A DNA stretch of 64,000 bases from Clostridium mediterraneense (lineage in GTDB: Bacteria; Bacillota; Clostridia; Clostridiales; Clostridiaceae): positions 1-64,000 of the forward strand of contig NZ_LT594784.1 in the NCBI RefSeq assembly GCF_900091705.1. Reading direction: 5' to 3'. Position numbers and translations under genes: made by a program. Of this stretch, positions 45,663 to 55,583 are shown in pieces. Position 1 is the stretch's first letter, and each line of letters begins with the position of its first letter. The notes under the pieces are model-generated. The model did not search any database and was not told the origin of the DNA. It was given only the letters and a program-made list of their open reading frames with translations.

Positions 45663-47714
45663 ATGAAAGCTAAAGAATTCTTTGAAAAAATAGGTTTTAA
45701 TGAACTAAGCGAAATACAAGAAAAAGTATTAAATAGTAATAAAAATATCTTAATCCTTGGGAGTTGTGGAAGTGGTAAAACAGAAGCTATGCTTTCAAAA
45801 CTTATTGAATGGGATGACAAAGGAATATTAATAGAACCAATGAAAACTCTAGCTTCAAGTTTAAAGGATAGGCTTAATTATTATAGTGATATATTACATT
45901 TAGATAGCTGGACTATTCAACATAGTTCAGATTCAGAGGATAAATTTTTATCTAATAAATATTGCGTTACAACAATAGATCAAATATTAAGTGGATATTT
46001 AGCGATAGGTATGCAATCTTTTATACGTGGAAAAAATGTTTTAAGAAGTAATTTAGTTTTTGATGAAGTTCAATTATTTGATCCAGATAAAATGCTTTTA
46101 ACAACTATAAATATGCTTAAAGATATAAATAAGCTTGGAAATAAGTTTATTATAATGACTGCTACAATGCCTGAATATTTAATTAATTTTCTTAAAGATG
46201 AATTTAATATGGATGTTATTATATCAGAAACAGTTAGGGTTAAGAATAGAAAAAATACTATACGTTATGTAGATGTACTTAATTATAAAGAAATAAATAA
46301 TTATCAAAATAAGCAGATAATTATATGTAATACTATAAAATCTATGAAAGAAATTTATTCTAAGCTAGATAAAGACAGAGTTATTATTTTAAATAGTAAG
46401 TTTTTAAAAAATGATAGGGAAAAGATTGAAAAAGAAATGCTTTATTATTTTGGAAAAGATAGTACTGAAAATAATAAAATACTTCTAACTACTCAAATAG
46501 TTGAAGCAGGTATGGATATAAGTGCTAATAGATTATATTCAGAAGCCTGTCCTATTGATAATCTAGTTCAAAGAGATGGACGATGTGCTAGATGGGGTGG
46601 ATTAGGTGAAGTAATTGTTTTTAATTCTAATGAATCTAAAAATATATATAATACTGAAATTGTCCAAAAAACTAGTGAATATATAATAAAAAATCAAGGT
46701 ATAGAATTTAGTTGGGATATTCAAAAGCAATGGATAAATGAAATATTAAATGACTTTTATAAAGAAAAGATAAATAATATTCAGTTAGAATGTAATAAAG
46801 TTGATTTTAGATTTACTGATAGGAACAAACTTATAAGATGTATTAAAAATGTAAATATAATAGTTAGAAATGACGAACTAACAAAAGAAGATTTCAAAAG
46901 AGCTAGCATAAGTATATCTTTAAATGAACTTGATAAAATAGCTTTACATAATAATCTTTATATATTAAACAAAGGTCGAATAGAAGAAAAAGGAGTTGCA
47001 AGCATAGATATAGGTGAAACTATTATAATTCAAGGTAATAATTGTGTATATGATAAATTAGGATTTAGATATGAAGAAAATGTCTTTATAGATGATAATT
47101 TTATAGATGATTTTCCCTTAATAGAAACTGATGATTTAAAATTTGATGATTATGTAATTGAAACTTGGCTAGAACATGCGACTTCAGTAAAAAATAAAAT
47201 GAAAGAAAGATTAGAAAAAGAAAATTTTAATGATTATATTATAAATAATATTAATGATATATCTTTCTATGCAGGACTACATGACCTAGGTAAATTAGAT
47301 AAGGAATGGCTTTCTAAAGCTCCTGGTAATATCCCACTAGCCCACTTTCCTTTTAATCCAAAAGCAAGAAAAGCAGCTAAAAGAGATCATGCTGCTATAA
47401 GCTATTATAATATAAAAGATTATACTGATAAAATAATAGCAAATATGGTCTTACAACATCATGGAAGATATTCAACTGGTCAAGCACATAGAATTACCAC
47501 AACTCCTTGGGATTTTCATAATAATAGTAAATCTATATTACAAGAATACGGCTTTATTGAGGATATAAATTATAGTAGTAAAGATAAAATTATAAAAAAT
47601 AAAGAAGTTATAACACCTGCTAAAGATGAATGGATAACATTACTTTATCTTACAGGTACTTTAATGGAATGTGAAATAGACGCTATAAAAAAACATATAT
47701 TAAAGCATAAATAA
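45663..47714 (+). CDS. cas3: Cas3 helicase-nuclease with C-terminal HD domain
   Basis: 683 residues. The superfamily 2 helicase part holds Walker A GSCGSGKT (33-40), the DEVQ box (134-137), motif III TAT (166-168), and motif VI QRDGRCARWG (303-312). An HD nuclease domain follows: H505 (LEHATS), H540-D541 (GLHDLGK), H576 (RDHAA) and H599-H600 (LQHHGR). Cas3 normally has HD first, so this order is reversed, as if separate cas3' and cas3'' genes had fused. It is recruited by Cascade to shred target DNA. The gene starts 31 bases after the last repeat (AAAGGAGTAAAA site), so it is probably read from the array promoter. Confidence 0.93.
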   Translation: MKAKEFFEKIGFNELSEIQEKVLNSNKNILILGSCGSGKTEAMLSKLIEWDDKGILIEPMKTLASSLKDRLNYYSDILHLDSWTIQHSSDSEDKFLSNKYCVTTIDQILSGYLAIGMQSFIRGKNVLRSNLVFDEVQLFDPDKMLLTTINMLKDINKLGNKFIIMTATMPEYLINFLKDEFNMDVIISETVRVKNRKNTIRYVDVLNYKEINNYQNKQIIICNTIKSMKEIYSKLDKDRVIILNSKFLKNDREKIEKEMLYYFGKDSTENNKILLTTQIVEAGMDISANRLYSEACPIDNLVQRDGRCARWGGLGEVIVFNSNESKNIYNTEIVQKTSEYIIKNQGIEFSWDIQKQWINEILNDFYKEKINNIQLECNKVDFRFTDRNKLIRCIKNVNIIVRNDELTKEDFKRASISISLNELDKIALHNNLYILNKGRIEEKGVASIDIGETIIIQGNNCVYDKLGFRYEENVFIDDNFIDDFPLIETDDLKFDDYVIETWLEHATSVKNKMKERLEKENFNDYIINNINDISFYAGLHDLGKLDKEWLSKAPGNIPLAHFPFNPKARKAAKRDHAAISYYNIKDYTDKIIANMVLQHHGRYSTGQAHRITTTPWDFHNNSKSILQEYGFIEDINYSSKDKIIKNKEVITPAKDEWITLLYLTGTLMECEIDAIKKHILKHK

Positions 47715-47715
47715 T

Positions 47716-47747
47716 AAAGGGCTAAAGAAATAATCTTTAGCCTTTTT
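47716..47747 (+). terminator. Terminator of the array-cas3 unit
   Basis: AAAGGGCTAAAGA pairs with TCTTTAGCCTTTT, then T residues, directly after the cas3 stop. Confidence 0.92.
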
Positions 47748-47861
47748 ATTACCTATAAGAATATATTAAAAATTCTCCTTAAATTGAAATTAATAATATA
47801 AATAGGTTATAATCTAGCACATACTAATAAGTATAAATAATAAGTAATGGAGAACTTTAAA

Positions 47862-48473
47862 ATGAAACGTTTATTAGATAAATTAAAGAATACTGATATT
47901 TCTAAAAAAGTTTATACTATTGGAATTGATGGTTTAGGAGGAGCAGGAAAAAGTACTTTAGTTGAGTCATTAAAATTAGAATTACAGAAAGAAAACTATA
48001 ATTCTTATGTTTTACATATTGATGATTTTATTCATCCAAAGAAAGTTAGATATAATGATTCTAAGGAAGAATGGTATTGTTATTATAATTTACAGTGGAG
48101 ATATGATTATTTAATAAAAGAAATTTTAAATCCTATAAAAAATGGAGAAGAAATAGATAAAGATATAGAATTCTATGATAAAGAAAATGATATATATATT
48201 AAAAAGCATATCTATATACCACATAATTCTGTCCTATTATTAGAAGGAGTATTTCTTCAAAGAAAAGAACTAAAAGATTATTTAGATTTTGTAATTTATC
48301 TTGATGTACCACAAGAAATTAGATTAGATAGAGTTTTAAAAAGAGATGTTTATATAGGCTCAACTGATGATATAAAAAATAAATATAATAGAAGATATTT
48401 CCCAGCTGAGGATAGATATATACTTGAATGCTCTCCTTCTAAGAATGCTGATTTTGTATTAGAAACTAAATAA
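47862..48473 (+). CDS. P-loop kinase, uridine kinase-like
   Basis: 203 residues. Walker A is GIDGLGGAGKST near the N-terminus, then HIDDFIHPKK (substrate Asp pair typical of uridine kinase/phosphoribulokinase-like enzymes), LLLEGVFLQR as the central strand, and DRVLKRD with the Arg lid. This layout fits small nucleoside or panthothenate-type kinases, and the substrate is unsure. ATG 47862 is chosen because GGAG lies 9 bases before it; an ATG five codons upstream lacks a site. It stands alone between terminators. Confidence 0.8.
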   Translation: MKRLLDKLKNTDISKKVYTIGIDGLGGAGKSTLVESLKLELQKENYNSYVLHIDDFIHPKKVRYNDSKEEWYCYYNLQWRYDYLIKEILNPIKNGEEIDKDIEFYDKENDIYIKKHIYIPHNSVLLLEGVFLQRKELKDYLDFVIYLDVPQEIRLDRVLKRDVYIGSTDDIKNKYNRRYFPAEDRYILECSPSKNADFVLETK

Positions 48474-48541
48474 TATTAAATTTTTTACTAATACTTTGAT
48501 ATATCTTTAAATAATTTATAGGTATATTTTTTAAGTAAAAT

Positions 48542-48571
48542 AAAAGGAAGCTTTTTTAGCTTCCTTTTAAA
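48542..48571. terminator. Bidirectional terminator
   Basis: AAAAGGAAGC pairs with GCTTCCTTTT around a TTTTTTA loop, between converging genes. Confidence 0.88.
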
Positions 48572-48591
48572 ATTTATATATTAAATTAGCT

Positions 48592-49476
48592 TTAACTACT
48601 TATTCTATAATGGTGTAATACTCTTTTTGAAATAGCTCCATGTATAATAACCACTTTATCAGTAATATCATACATATCCCCCTCATCTTTTGATACACGT
48701 ATATACATATATCTTTCATTTTCAAAATCTACAATTTTATAAAAATAACCTGTTACACCACTATGTCTAGTTCTTACTTTGCCCTTATCTATACATATTC
48801 CAGTAGTCTTAACATAAGTTCCAAATATTTTATCAATTATATATCTAGGTAATGCTGTGAAGTTCATAAATATTATTGCAAAAATAAGTACATACCAATC
48901 AAAACTGCCCATTATAAGAAATATAAGTCCAAGTACAAACCATACTCCTAGTATATTTTCTTTTCTAGGATTGTTAGGTAAATCTTTTATATCAAATCTT
49001 GGATTAAACCAAAGCTTAAATCTCCATAATATATTAGGCTTTCTATATTCTTTATTACTACTATTCATAGCTGCCATCCATTTAAGTTGTCTTTCACTTA
49101 GCTTTTTGTCATCTATTAAATCTAAAATAACAGCTTGAACTATTAAAATAGATATTAAAATTATACTAGGAATTAACTCAAAAAGATTTAATGATGGATA
49201 CTTCTTCATTGCTATAAATATATATGCTCCTAATACTAAAACTAACAAAGTAATTTTTATATATTTAGATAATACATCTTTGAGCTTTATTCTTTTTAAT
49301 TTATCCCTTGAACTAAATATTGCAAAAGCACAAAATACCTCTACTATAATAAACCAAGTGATCTCACTGTGAATTGAATAATATAATTCTGTAGAACTAA
49401 CTAAATTATAAAAACTTAAAGCTAAAGTAATTATTACAAAGTTTGTAAGTCTTAAACTTCCACTTCCCCTTGACAT
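48592..49476 (-). CDS. Polytopic membrane protein with C-terminal soluble domain
   Basis: 294 residues with about six spans, a charged cytoplasmic loop in the middle (DDKKLSERQLKWMAAMNSS) and a C-terminal domain with GICIDKGKVRTRHSGVTGYF and DKVVIIHGAISKRVLHH. The C-terminal part resembles those of the proteins at 17609 and 18677, so the three form a loose family. The ribosome site is GAGGGGGAGTTAT. Function unknown. Confidence 0.7.
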   Translation of the reverse strand: MSRGSGSLRLTNFVIITLALSFYNLVSSTELYYSIHSEITWFIIVEVFCAFAIFSSRDKLKRIKLKDVLSKYIKITLLVLVLGAYIFIAMKKYPSLNLFELIPSIILISILIVQAVILDLIDDKKLSERQLKWMAAMNSSNKEYRKPNILWRFKLWFNPRFDIKDLPNNPRKENILGVWFVLGLIFLIMGSFDWYVLIFAIIFMNFTALPRYIIDKIFGTYVKTTGICIDKGKVRTRHSGVTGYFYKIVDFENERYMYIRVSKDEGDMYDITDKVVIIHGAISKRVLHHYRISS

Positions 49477-50047
49477 ATAACTCCCCCTCTTCTTTTGTTT
49501 ATAAATTATATTAAAACATATATAAATAAACTGCCTTTGAACTATATTTAAATATATTAATAATTTTAATTATGTACTCTATAAATCTACTGATAAAATA
49601 AAAAATACCAAGAGCAACTCTCTTAGTATTTTTAATTTGTTATATTAAGAATAAATAAAACATGCTGATATATCATTATAAATGTATAAAGCGCTTTGAA
49701 CTTTAAAACATTAAATTTCTATTTTATTATACTAAACATCTTATATTGTATTTTAAAATAATTCAATTAAATTAAAATGCAATATATTTTTATAATAAAA
49801 AAATACTATTTTAATTCTTTATTCAACAAATTAATAAACTTAGATTTTATATCTATAAAATTACTAACATTCTTTTTTATTTAGAACTACTCTTTCCTAC
49901 TTTTTATATTCAAATATATTAATTAATCCCTTTTACACTTACAAACTTTTTTTATTATATTATTATTTGGCTCTATTTTAAAGCAGCATTGATAATAGAA
50001 CTTATAATTAATTTGTCCACTTTACTTCTTAATCCTAATAATTTAAA
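49477..50047. other. Mostly gene-free stretch
   Basis: A hairpin terminator lies at 49601-49633 (AAAAATACCAAGAG with CTCTTAGTATTTTT). A copy of the dispersed palindrome (inverted) is at 49748-49764. A GGCTCTATTTTAAAGCAGCA stretch with TTAATTTGTCCACTTTA at about 49971-50025 resembles DNA at 31000-31060. No other gene is seen. Confidence 0.5.
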
Positions 50048-50203
50048 TTATTCATAAATTCTAGTTATTGCTTCATCCCAGTTAGATTGTGATAACTTAG
50101 ATGATTGTGTTCTATAACCATACCAAACATTTCTTTTTTTAGGCCTAGATACTTTAAATAAAACACTTATGATAAGTAATAAAATTGAAATCTCCATTAA
50201 CAT
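50048..50203 (-). pseudogene. Truncated SdpI-like membrane protein
   Basis: 51 residues: one span (EISILLLIISVLF), then KKRNVWYGYRTQSSKLSQSN with WDEA, and a stop soon after. The G-Y-R-T-x-x-S...W-x-x-A motif is the hallmark of SdpI-type (toxin immunity) and related membrane proteins. In these, one or two more spans normally follow the motif and are missing here. GGAGGAGTATTTATA before the ATG is strong, so a short product may still be made. Confidence 0.55.
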
Positions 50204-50439
50204 TATAAATACTCCTCCAATACCAATACTTTAGCTTTTAATCATATTTTATACAATAAAGACTTTATAAGATAGTAAAATTATAATTCATATTTTTAGA
50301 AATACATCAAAAATCAACTAAATTAAATTATATTTTTTTAGTATTAATGTTATATTTTTTTAATTCTAATTTCATTAATAACATTAAATTGTATTTTTAT
50401 GCTATAATATGTCTATTATTTTACATAGGGAGAAAACAA

Positions 50440-51354
50440 ATGAAAAAAATACTAATATTTATAATATTATTTGCTGCAATTGGTAGTGGTGCTATTGCAT
50501 ATGCTTTTGAAAAAGACTCTAATAATTCAGTAAATTCTACAGAGTCAAATAACCAACAAGCTTTTAATAATTCATCAAGCAATAATACAGATAATTCAGA
50601 TTCTCAGGTAGCTCAAAATACTGAAAATCAATCTAATAACTCAAATAGTAGTAATAATGAAAACTCAAAATCTAATATTGAGCTTAATAAAGTTATACCT
50701 ATTAATAAATATGTATTCTATAAAGGTAATGAATTAAATATATATGAAGAAATGAATATGAATAGCAATATCAAGGGTACAGTATCTTGGGGATTCTATA
50801 TTGTATCAAAAGAAACTATCGAAAAAGATCGAAAATATCAAGATTGGTATAAAATTAGATTTGGTGGAGCAATGTCTCATGTTTATGAAGGATATATACA
50901 ATCTAATGATTTGAACAAGCACATAAAATATGTAACTGAAAAAGAATTTGGTGGAAGCCTTACAGGTAATTTCTTTGATCCACCTATAGCAACTAATACT
51001 AATTCTGAAGCTCCATATGTACCATCTGATTTTTATGGTACTTGGACAGCTACAAAGATTACAGGAACAGACTCTTTCTTTGGTGATGCAACATTATCAA
51101 CAATAGATAAAAATATTACTATAGGAAAAGATTCTTTTAAATTTAATGAATCTAATTTCAAAGGAAATTGGCAAGTAGAACCTTTTGATGCAGATAAATT
51201 CTTTGCTAGAGTTAAATGTTCTACTTCACAAGCAGGACTATTTTCAATAAAATATATACTTATTAATAACTCTGAATTTTATTTATATATTGTAGATAGA
51301 AATCATTTAATTTTTAATATGGAGGGTGTCTTCTTTGAATTCCAAAGGGATTAA
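50440..51354 (+). CDS. Secreted or membrane-anchored SH3-like domain protein
   Basis: 304 residues. An N-terminal hydrophobic segment (ILIFIILFAAIGSGAIAYAF) serves as signal or anchor. A Ser/Asn-rich linker leads to an SH3b-like part (KGNELNIYEEMNMNSNIKGT, WYKIRF, YEGYIQSNDL), then a second beta-rich domain from about residue 195 (FYGTWTATKITGTDSFFG) that recalls small lipocalin-like folds. ATG 50440 is chosen for its AGGGAGAAAACAA site; the frame upstream is only AT-rich filler. A terminator follows at 51394-51431. Confidence 0.72.
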   Translation: MKKILIFIILFAAIGSGAIAYAFEKDSNNSVNSTESNNQQAFNNSSSNNTDNSDSQVAQNTENQSNNSNSSNNENSKSNIELNKVIPINKYVFYKGNELNIYEEMNMNSNIKGTVSWGFYIVSKETIEKDRKYQDWYKIRFGGAMSHVYEGYIQSNDLNKHIKYVTEKEFGGSLTGNFFDPPIATNTNSEAPYVPSDFYGTWTATKITGTDSFFGDATLSTIDKNITIGKDSFKFNESNFKGNWQVEPFDADKFFARVKCSTSQAGLFSIKYILINNSEFYLYIVDRNHLIFNMEGVFFEFQRD

Positions 51355-51393
51355 TAACTAAAAACTATACTTAGTATAAATTAAATATAAAAA

Positions 51394-51431
51394 TAAAAAG
51401 TAGATTCATTTTTTATGAATCTACTTTTTTA
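51394..51431. terminator. Hairpin terminator
   Basis: AAAAAGTAGATTCAT pairs with ATGAATCTACTTTTT, with T residues after. It ends the SH3-like gene at 50440-51354. Confidence 0.9.
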
Positions 51432-51618
51432 ATATTTTTATTTATAAGCTTAAAAATATTAAATAATAATCTGTTATAAATATACTACTAAACCTCATAA
51501 ATCGAATTTTAAAATAATTCAATTGAATTAATATTAAATAATAAAATATTGTTTAATATTTTATTTTAGATTTACATCTAATTCTAAATTTAAAGAACTC
51601 ATAAACTTAGAATTAATC

Positions 51619-53028
51619 CTATTCTTGTAACCCCATTCCCAAAGGATAACCAGTAGTACTATTAACATACCAATAAGGTCTTTTATCTCCAAAGTAGTTA
51701 GTATATACATAATAAACTCCTTCACCTTTACTATTTTCACGATATACTACCTTTGTTATTTTTTGATGTTGATCAGATGAATCTAACATTTCTTGAATAT
51801 TCTTTGTAGCTTGTTGTAATGTAAAAGGTACAGCTGGTACTATTTTAATTAATTCTTTAGCTGCTTTTTTAAATTCACCTGCTGTAATATTCTTGCTAAG
51901 AGCCTCAGTACCATTAGCTTTTACAAACGCCTCTACTAATTGTGAATCTGAAACAGTATTAAACCAAGGTTTTGACCACATTGTTCCATTAGCCCAAGAA
52001 TTATTAAAACAATTATACTGAGCAGTTAGAATCCAATATCTCATAAAACTACTTAACTGAGAATTAGAGATAGCTTGTCCTGTTGTATTTTCAACAATAA
52101 CAGTATTAAGGATAAATGATTGATTAGGTGCTGGTTTTATAAGCTTAATTTCTTTCTTATTACCATTTATATCTTTATTAAAGTAATTAATAGTTGCATT
52201 TAAAGTAACAGTTGGGATATATCCATAAAAATTATTTACTTTTATATAACTCCAGCCATTAGAGTGATTTATAATCTCAACTTTATAATTACCACTAAGA
52301 AGTGTTGTTACAACCTTAGAATAAAAATTAGGCTTTATATTCATTTTAAGACTTTCGCCATAAGGTACAGATATATTTATATCTTCATAATTATTAGAAT
52401 TTTGTATTTTAGGCTTTAATATAGGTATCTTGAGTACTCCTCCTATATTTATTATTCCAACATACTCTTGATAAATATAGCCTATAGTTCCATCATAATT
52501 TACCTTATACCACTGACCTTTTTTACCCAATATATCAAGTCTTGCATCATTTTTTAATTTAGCAAGAATATCTGACCCCATTGTAGCATTAGCTCTTAAA
52601 TTAACTCTACTACTTACATTAATAATAAATCCTTGTTGATCAATAGACTTATAAGGATCATTAACTCCACTAGTTATTATTTGTAGATTATTAGCTGAGA
52701 TATAGCCTACTGCCCCAGTTTCTTGAACCTTAACTTTATAAAAATTATTTCCTGAACTTTGTATTGTAAGCATTTCTCCTACTGAAATATAACTTGTTAT
52801 ATTTGAACTAGCACTTGCACTTGAATATAAAACAATTGGACTATTATCCCTATTTACTACTACCGCTCTTTCTCCTATTGTACTTGTTGGTGCTGAAAGT
52901 AAAACTTTATTTACTACCTTTGTATTATCATTAATTGTTTTTATATTATTAATAGCATTTGCTCCTATCATAACTCCTGATAGCATTAAGCTTCCCATAA
53001 TAATACTTGTTATCTTATGTTTTAACAT
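51619..53028 (-). CDS. Secreted multi-SH3-domain protein A
   Basis: 469 residues. The signal peptide ends after about residue 26 (LMLSGVMIGANA). Three bacterial SH3 domains follow: around residues 50-115 (SPIVLYSSASASSNITSYIS), 130-195 (SRVNLRANATMGSDILAKL, GYIYQEYVG) and 210-275. The C-terminal 190 residues form another domain of unknown type with FMRYWILTAQYNCFNNSWAN and end PYWYVNSTTGYPLGMGLQE. SH3b domains bind cell-wall peptides, so an envelope role is likely. The first 190 residues are almost identical to the protein at 53235-54521. AAAGGAGATTTTAAT precedes the ATG. Confidence 0.85.
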   Translation of the reverse strand: MLKHKITSIIMGSLMLSGVMIGANAINNIKTINDNTKVVNKVLLSAPTSTIGERAVVVNRDNSPIVLYSSASASSNITSYISVGEMLTIQSSGNNFYKVKVQETGAVGYISANNLQIITSGVNDPYKSIDQQGFIINVSSRVNLRANATMGSDILAKLKNDARLDILGKKGQWYKVNYDGTIGYIYQEYVGIINIGGVLKIPILKPKIQNSNNYEDINISVPYGESLKMNIKPNFYSKVVTTLLSGNYKVEIINHSNGWSYIKVNNFYGYIPTVTLNATINYFNKDINGNKKEIKLIKPAPNQSFILNTVIVENTTGQAISNSQLSSFMRYWILTAQYNCFNNSWANGTMWSKPWFNTVSDSQLVEAFVKANGTEALSKNITAGEFKKAAKELIKIVPAVPFTLQQATKNIQEMLDSSDQHQKITKVVYRENSKGEGVYYVYTNYFGDKRPYWYVNSTTGYPLGMGLQE

Positions 53029-53185
53029 ATTAAAATCTCCTTTTAATATCTACATTTATTCTAAAAATATCTAAATAAACTGTTATATCATAACAAATAT
53101 AAAAATATTTTTTATTGCAAAATACTATATCTAGCTATTTGAATTTTTATATAATATAAAATTATTATTTTAAAATATTTTTGCA

Positions 53186-53228
53186 TTATAATATCTGAAT
53201 CAAATTAATTTTGATTCAGATATTATAC
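53186..53228. repeat. Inverted repeat after the second SH3 gene
   Basis: ATAATATCTGAATCAAA pairs with TTTGATTCAGATATTAT. It sits just past the stop of the gene at 53235 but lacks a clear T run, so termination is uncertain. Confidence 0.65.
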
Positions 53229-53234
53229 TTATAT

Positions 53235-54521
53235 TTATAAGCCTGATTTATTTGTATCTTTCCAATCTATATAATCTGTTTTATTACCAAATATCTTTGC
53301 AAAGTTTTCGTAGAAGTTTGGTAAATAAACAAGTCCTGTTCCACTAACATATAGCTGAGCTGTTGGATTTTTAAATCCATTTGAATGATTTGGAGTATAT
53401 CTTACAGAATAAAGAGTTTGTCCATCTTTAACTATTGTTTTATTTAAATCTATATCAAGTTTTGGAACGTCTTGATTTAAAGACTTGGAAACATCATTAT
53501 CTACTATATATTGTGTTGCTATTTGATAAATTTGCTTATACTTTTCTTTATTACTTAAGCTATTAAATTGATTTATAAGTGGTGTTAAATCATTAGATTT
53601 TAATCTTTTACCTGATAAACTTACATATCCATATACTTGCTCATGAGGAGGAAGTCCTCCCATAGCTAAAGCTTCTGATAAACCATTATATAGATAATAA
53701 TATTTAGTTCCATCAACTGTAGTACTTAAATTAAGATTAGTAACAATATAAGGTCCTGGTATACATTCCATTGATGTTTTAGCTCTTAATGTATCATAAA
53801 GCTTTTGATATTCATTAGAGAATAATTGTGTGTTATTAGAATTATTTGATTTAACTTTATTAACATTATTAGATTGTACTGAAGTTGTATTACCCTTAGT
53901 ATTATTTATATTTATATTTTTATTACTTGATAAATCAGCACTACTTAAACCAATATATTCTTGATAAATATAGCCTACAGTCCCATCATAATTTACTTTA
54001 TACCACTGACCTTGTTTTCCAAGTACATTAATCTTTGTGTTATTAGTTAATTTATTAAGTATATTTGAATGCATTGTGGCATTTGCTCTTAAATTAACTT
54101 TGCTACTTACATTTATTATGTAGCCCTCTTTATTAACTGTATTATAAGGATCATTAACCCCACTAGTTATTATTTGAATATTATTAGCTGAAATATATCC
54201 TACTGCTCCTGTTTCTTGAACCTTAACTTTATAAAAATTATTTCCTGGAGCTTGTATTGTAAGCATTTCTCCTACTGAAATATAACTTGTTATATTTGAA
54301 CTAGCACTTGCACTTGAATATAAAACAAGTGGGCTATTATCCCTATTTACTACTACTGCTCTTTCTCCTATTGTACTTATTGGTGCTGAAAGTAAAACTT
54401 TATTTACTACCTTTGTATTATCATTAATTGTTTTTGCATTATTAATAGAATTTGCTCCTATCATAACTCCTGATAGCATTAATGTCCCCATAATAATGCT
54501 TATTATCTTATGCTTTAACAT
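53235..54521 (-). CDS. Secreted double-SH3-domain protein B
   Basis: 428 residues. The signal peptide and two SH3 domains are nearly the same as in the neighbour at 51619-53028 (SPLVLYSSASASSNITSYIS, SKVNLRANATMHSNILNKL). After an Asn-rich linker (residues about 200-235) comes an unrelated C-terminal domain with CIPGPYIVTNLNLSTTVDGT and GLPPHEQVYGYVSLSGKRL. A recent duplication followed by a change of the C-terminal module explains the pair. The gene has its own GGAGACTTTAAA site and a separate promoter space. Confidence 0.85.
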   Translation of the reverse strand: MLKHKIISIIMGTLMLSGVMIGANSINNAKTINDNTKVVNKVLLSAPISTIGERAVVVNRDNSPLVLYSSASASSNITSYISVGEMLTIQAPGNNFYKVKVQETGAVGYISANNIQIITSGVNDPYNTVNKEGYIINVSSKVNLRANATMHSNILNKLTNNTKINVLGKQGQWYKVNYDGTVGYIYQEYIGLSSADLSSNKNININNTKGNTTSVQSNNVNKVKSNNSNNTQLFSNEYQKLYDTLRAKTSMECIPGPYIVTNLNLSTTVDGTKYYYLYNGLSEALAMGGLPPHEQVYGYVSLSGKRLKSNDLTPLINQFNSLSNKEKYKQIYQIATQYIVDNDVSKSLNQDVPKLDIDLNKTIVKDGQTLYSVRYTPNHSNGFKNPTAQLYVSGTGLVYLPNFYENFAKIFGNKTDYIDWKDTNKSGL

Positions 54522-54842
54522 TTTAAAGTCTCCTTTTTTAAAAAATATATATTCTAAAAATAAAATTTAATATTTCTTTCTTTAATTCCAATTTATCACT
54601 TTAGTAACTATAAAAAGAGTCGAAAATTTTCCAAATTAAATTTATTTTGCTAAATTAAAGAAACAAAGTTATTATGATATATTTCAAAATATTTACTTAA
54701 TAAAAACATTAGAAACCATATTATTAAAACTAATATTTAAACTAAATTTTAATATCTTAATAATTTATATTATATGTATTTTTACTTTTAATCCTTTTAA
54801 TGGTATATTTATTTTAATAAATTAAAAGGAGATTAATTATTT

Positions 54843-55583
54843 ATGATTTTATTAAAAAATATAACTAAACAATATGGTACTTTTAAAGCAGTAGATAATC
54901 TTAATATTGAGATATCAGAGGGGAATATTATAGGCTTAATTGGTCCAAATGGCTCTGGAAAAACAACTACTATTAATATGATTGTAGGTTTATCAGAGCC
55001 ATCAAAGGGTACTATTGAGATATTTGGTGAAAAAATAAATGAAAATCCTATTTTAATAAAAAAGAACCTAGGATATGTTAGTGATGAATCACATAGGTTT
55101 TTAAAACTTAAAGGAATAGAATATCTTAATTTTATAGCAGATATTTATAAAATTCCTACTGATAAAAGACAAAAGTCCATTTTAGAACTATCTGAAATTT
55201 TTGAAATGACAAATCATTTAGATAAAAGAATAGAAAAATACTCAAAAGGAATGAAACAGAAGATAACTATTATTTCCTCTCTATTACACAATCCAAAATT
55301 ATGGATTTTAGATGAGCCGTTTAATGGATTAGATCCTACATCATGTTATACATTAAAAAAATTTATGAAAGAATATGCAAAGCAAGGAAACATAGTATTA
55401 GTTTCATCTCACATATTAGAAATAATGGAGAATTTATGTGATGAGCTAATTTTAATTAAGTATGGTAAAACTATATATCACGGGAATATAGAAACTTTAA
55501 AGAAAAACTTTAAAGAAGATAAGTCCTTAGAAGAAATCTATATGGAGGTACTAGATAATGAAGGAATTTTTGAGCTTGGTTAA
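54843..55583 (+). CDS. ABC transporter ATP-binding protein
   Basis: 246 residues. Walker A is GPNGSGKTT, the Q loop follows (LGYVSDESH, unusual in that Ser-Asp replaces the common Q-x-E), the signature is YSKGMKQK, Walker B LWILDEPFNGLDP and the H loop LVSSHI. It powers the permease encoded next, whose start lies 26 bases inside this gene. The family is the drug/antibiotic exporter type (CcmA-like). The ribosome site is AAAAGGAGATTAATT. The substrate is not clear. Confidence 0.93.
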   Translation: MILLKNITKQYGTFKAVDNLNIEISEGNIIGLIGPNGSGKTTTINMIVGLSEPSKGTIEIFGEKINENPILIKKNLGYVSDESHRFLKLKGIEYLNFIADIYKIPTDKRQKSILELSEIFEMTNHLDKRIEKYSKGMKQKITIISSLLHNPKLWILDEPFNGLDPTSCYTLKKFMKEYAKQGNIVLVSSHILEIMENLCDELILIKYGKTIYHGNIETLKKNFKEDKSLEEIYMEVLDNEGIFELG

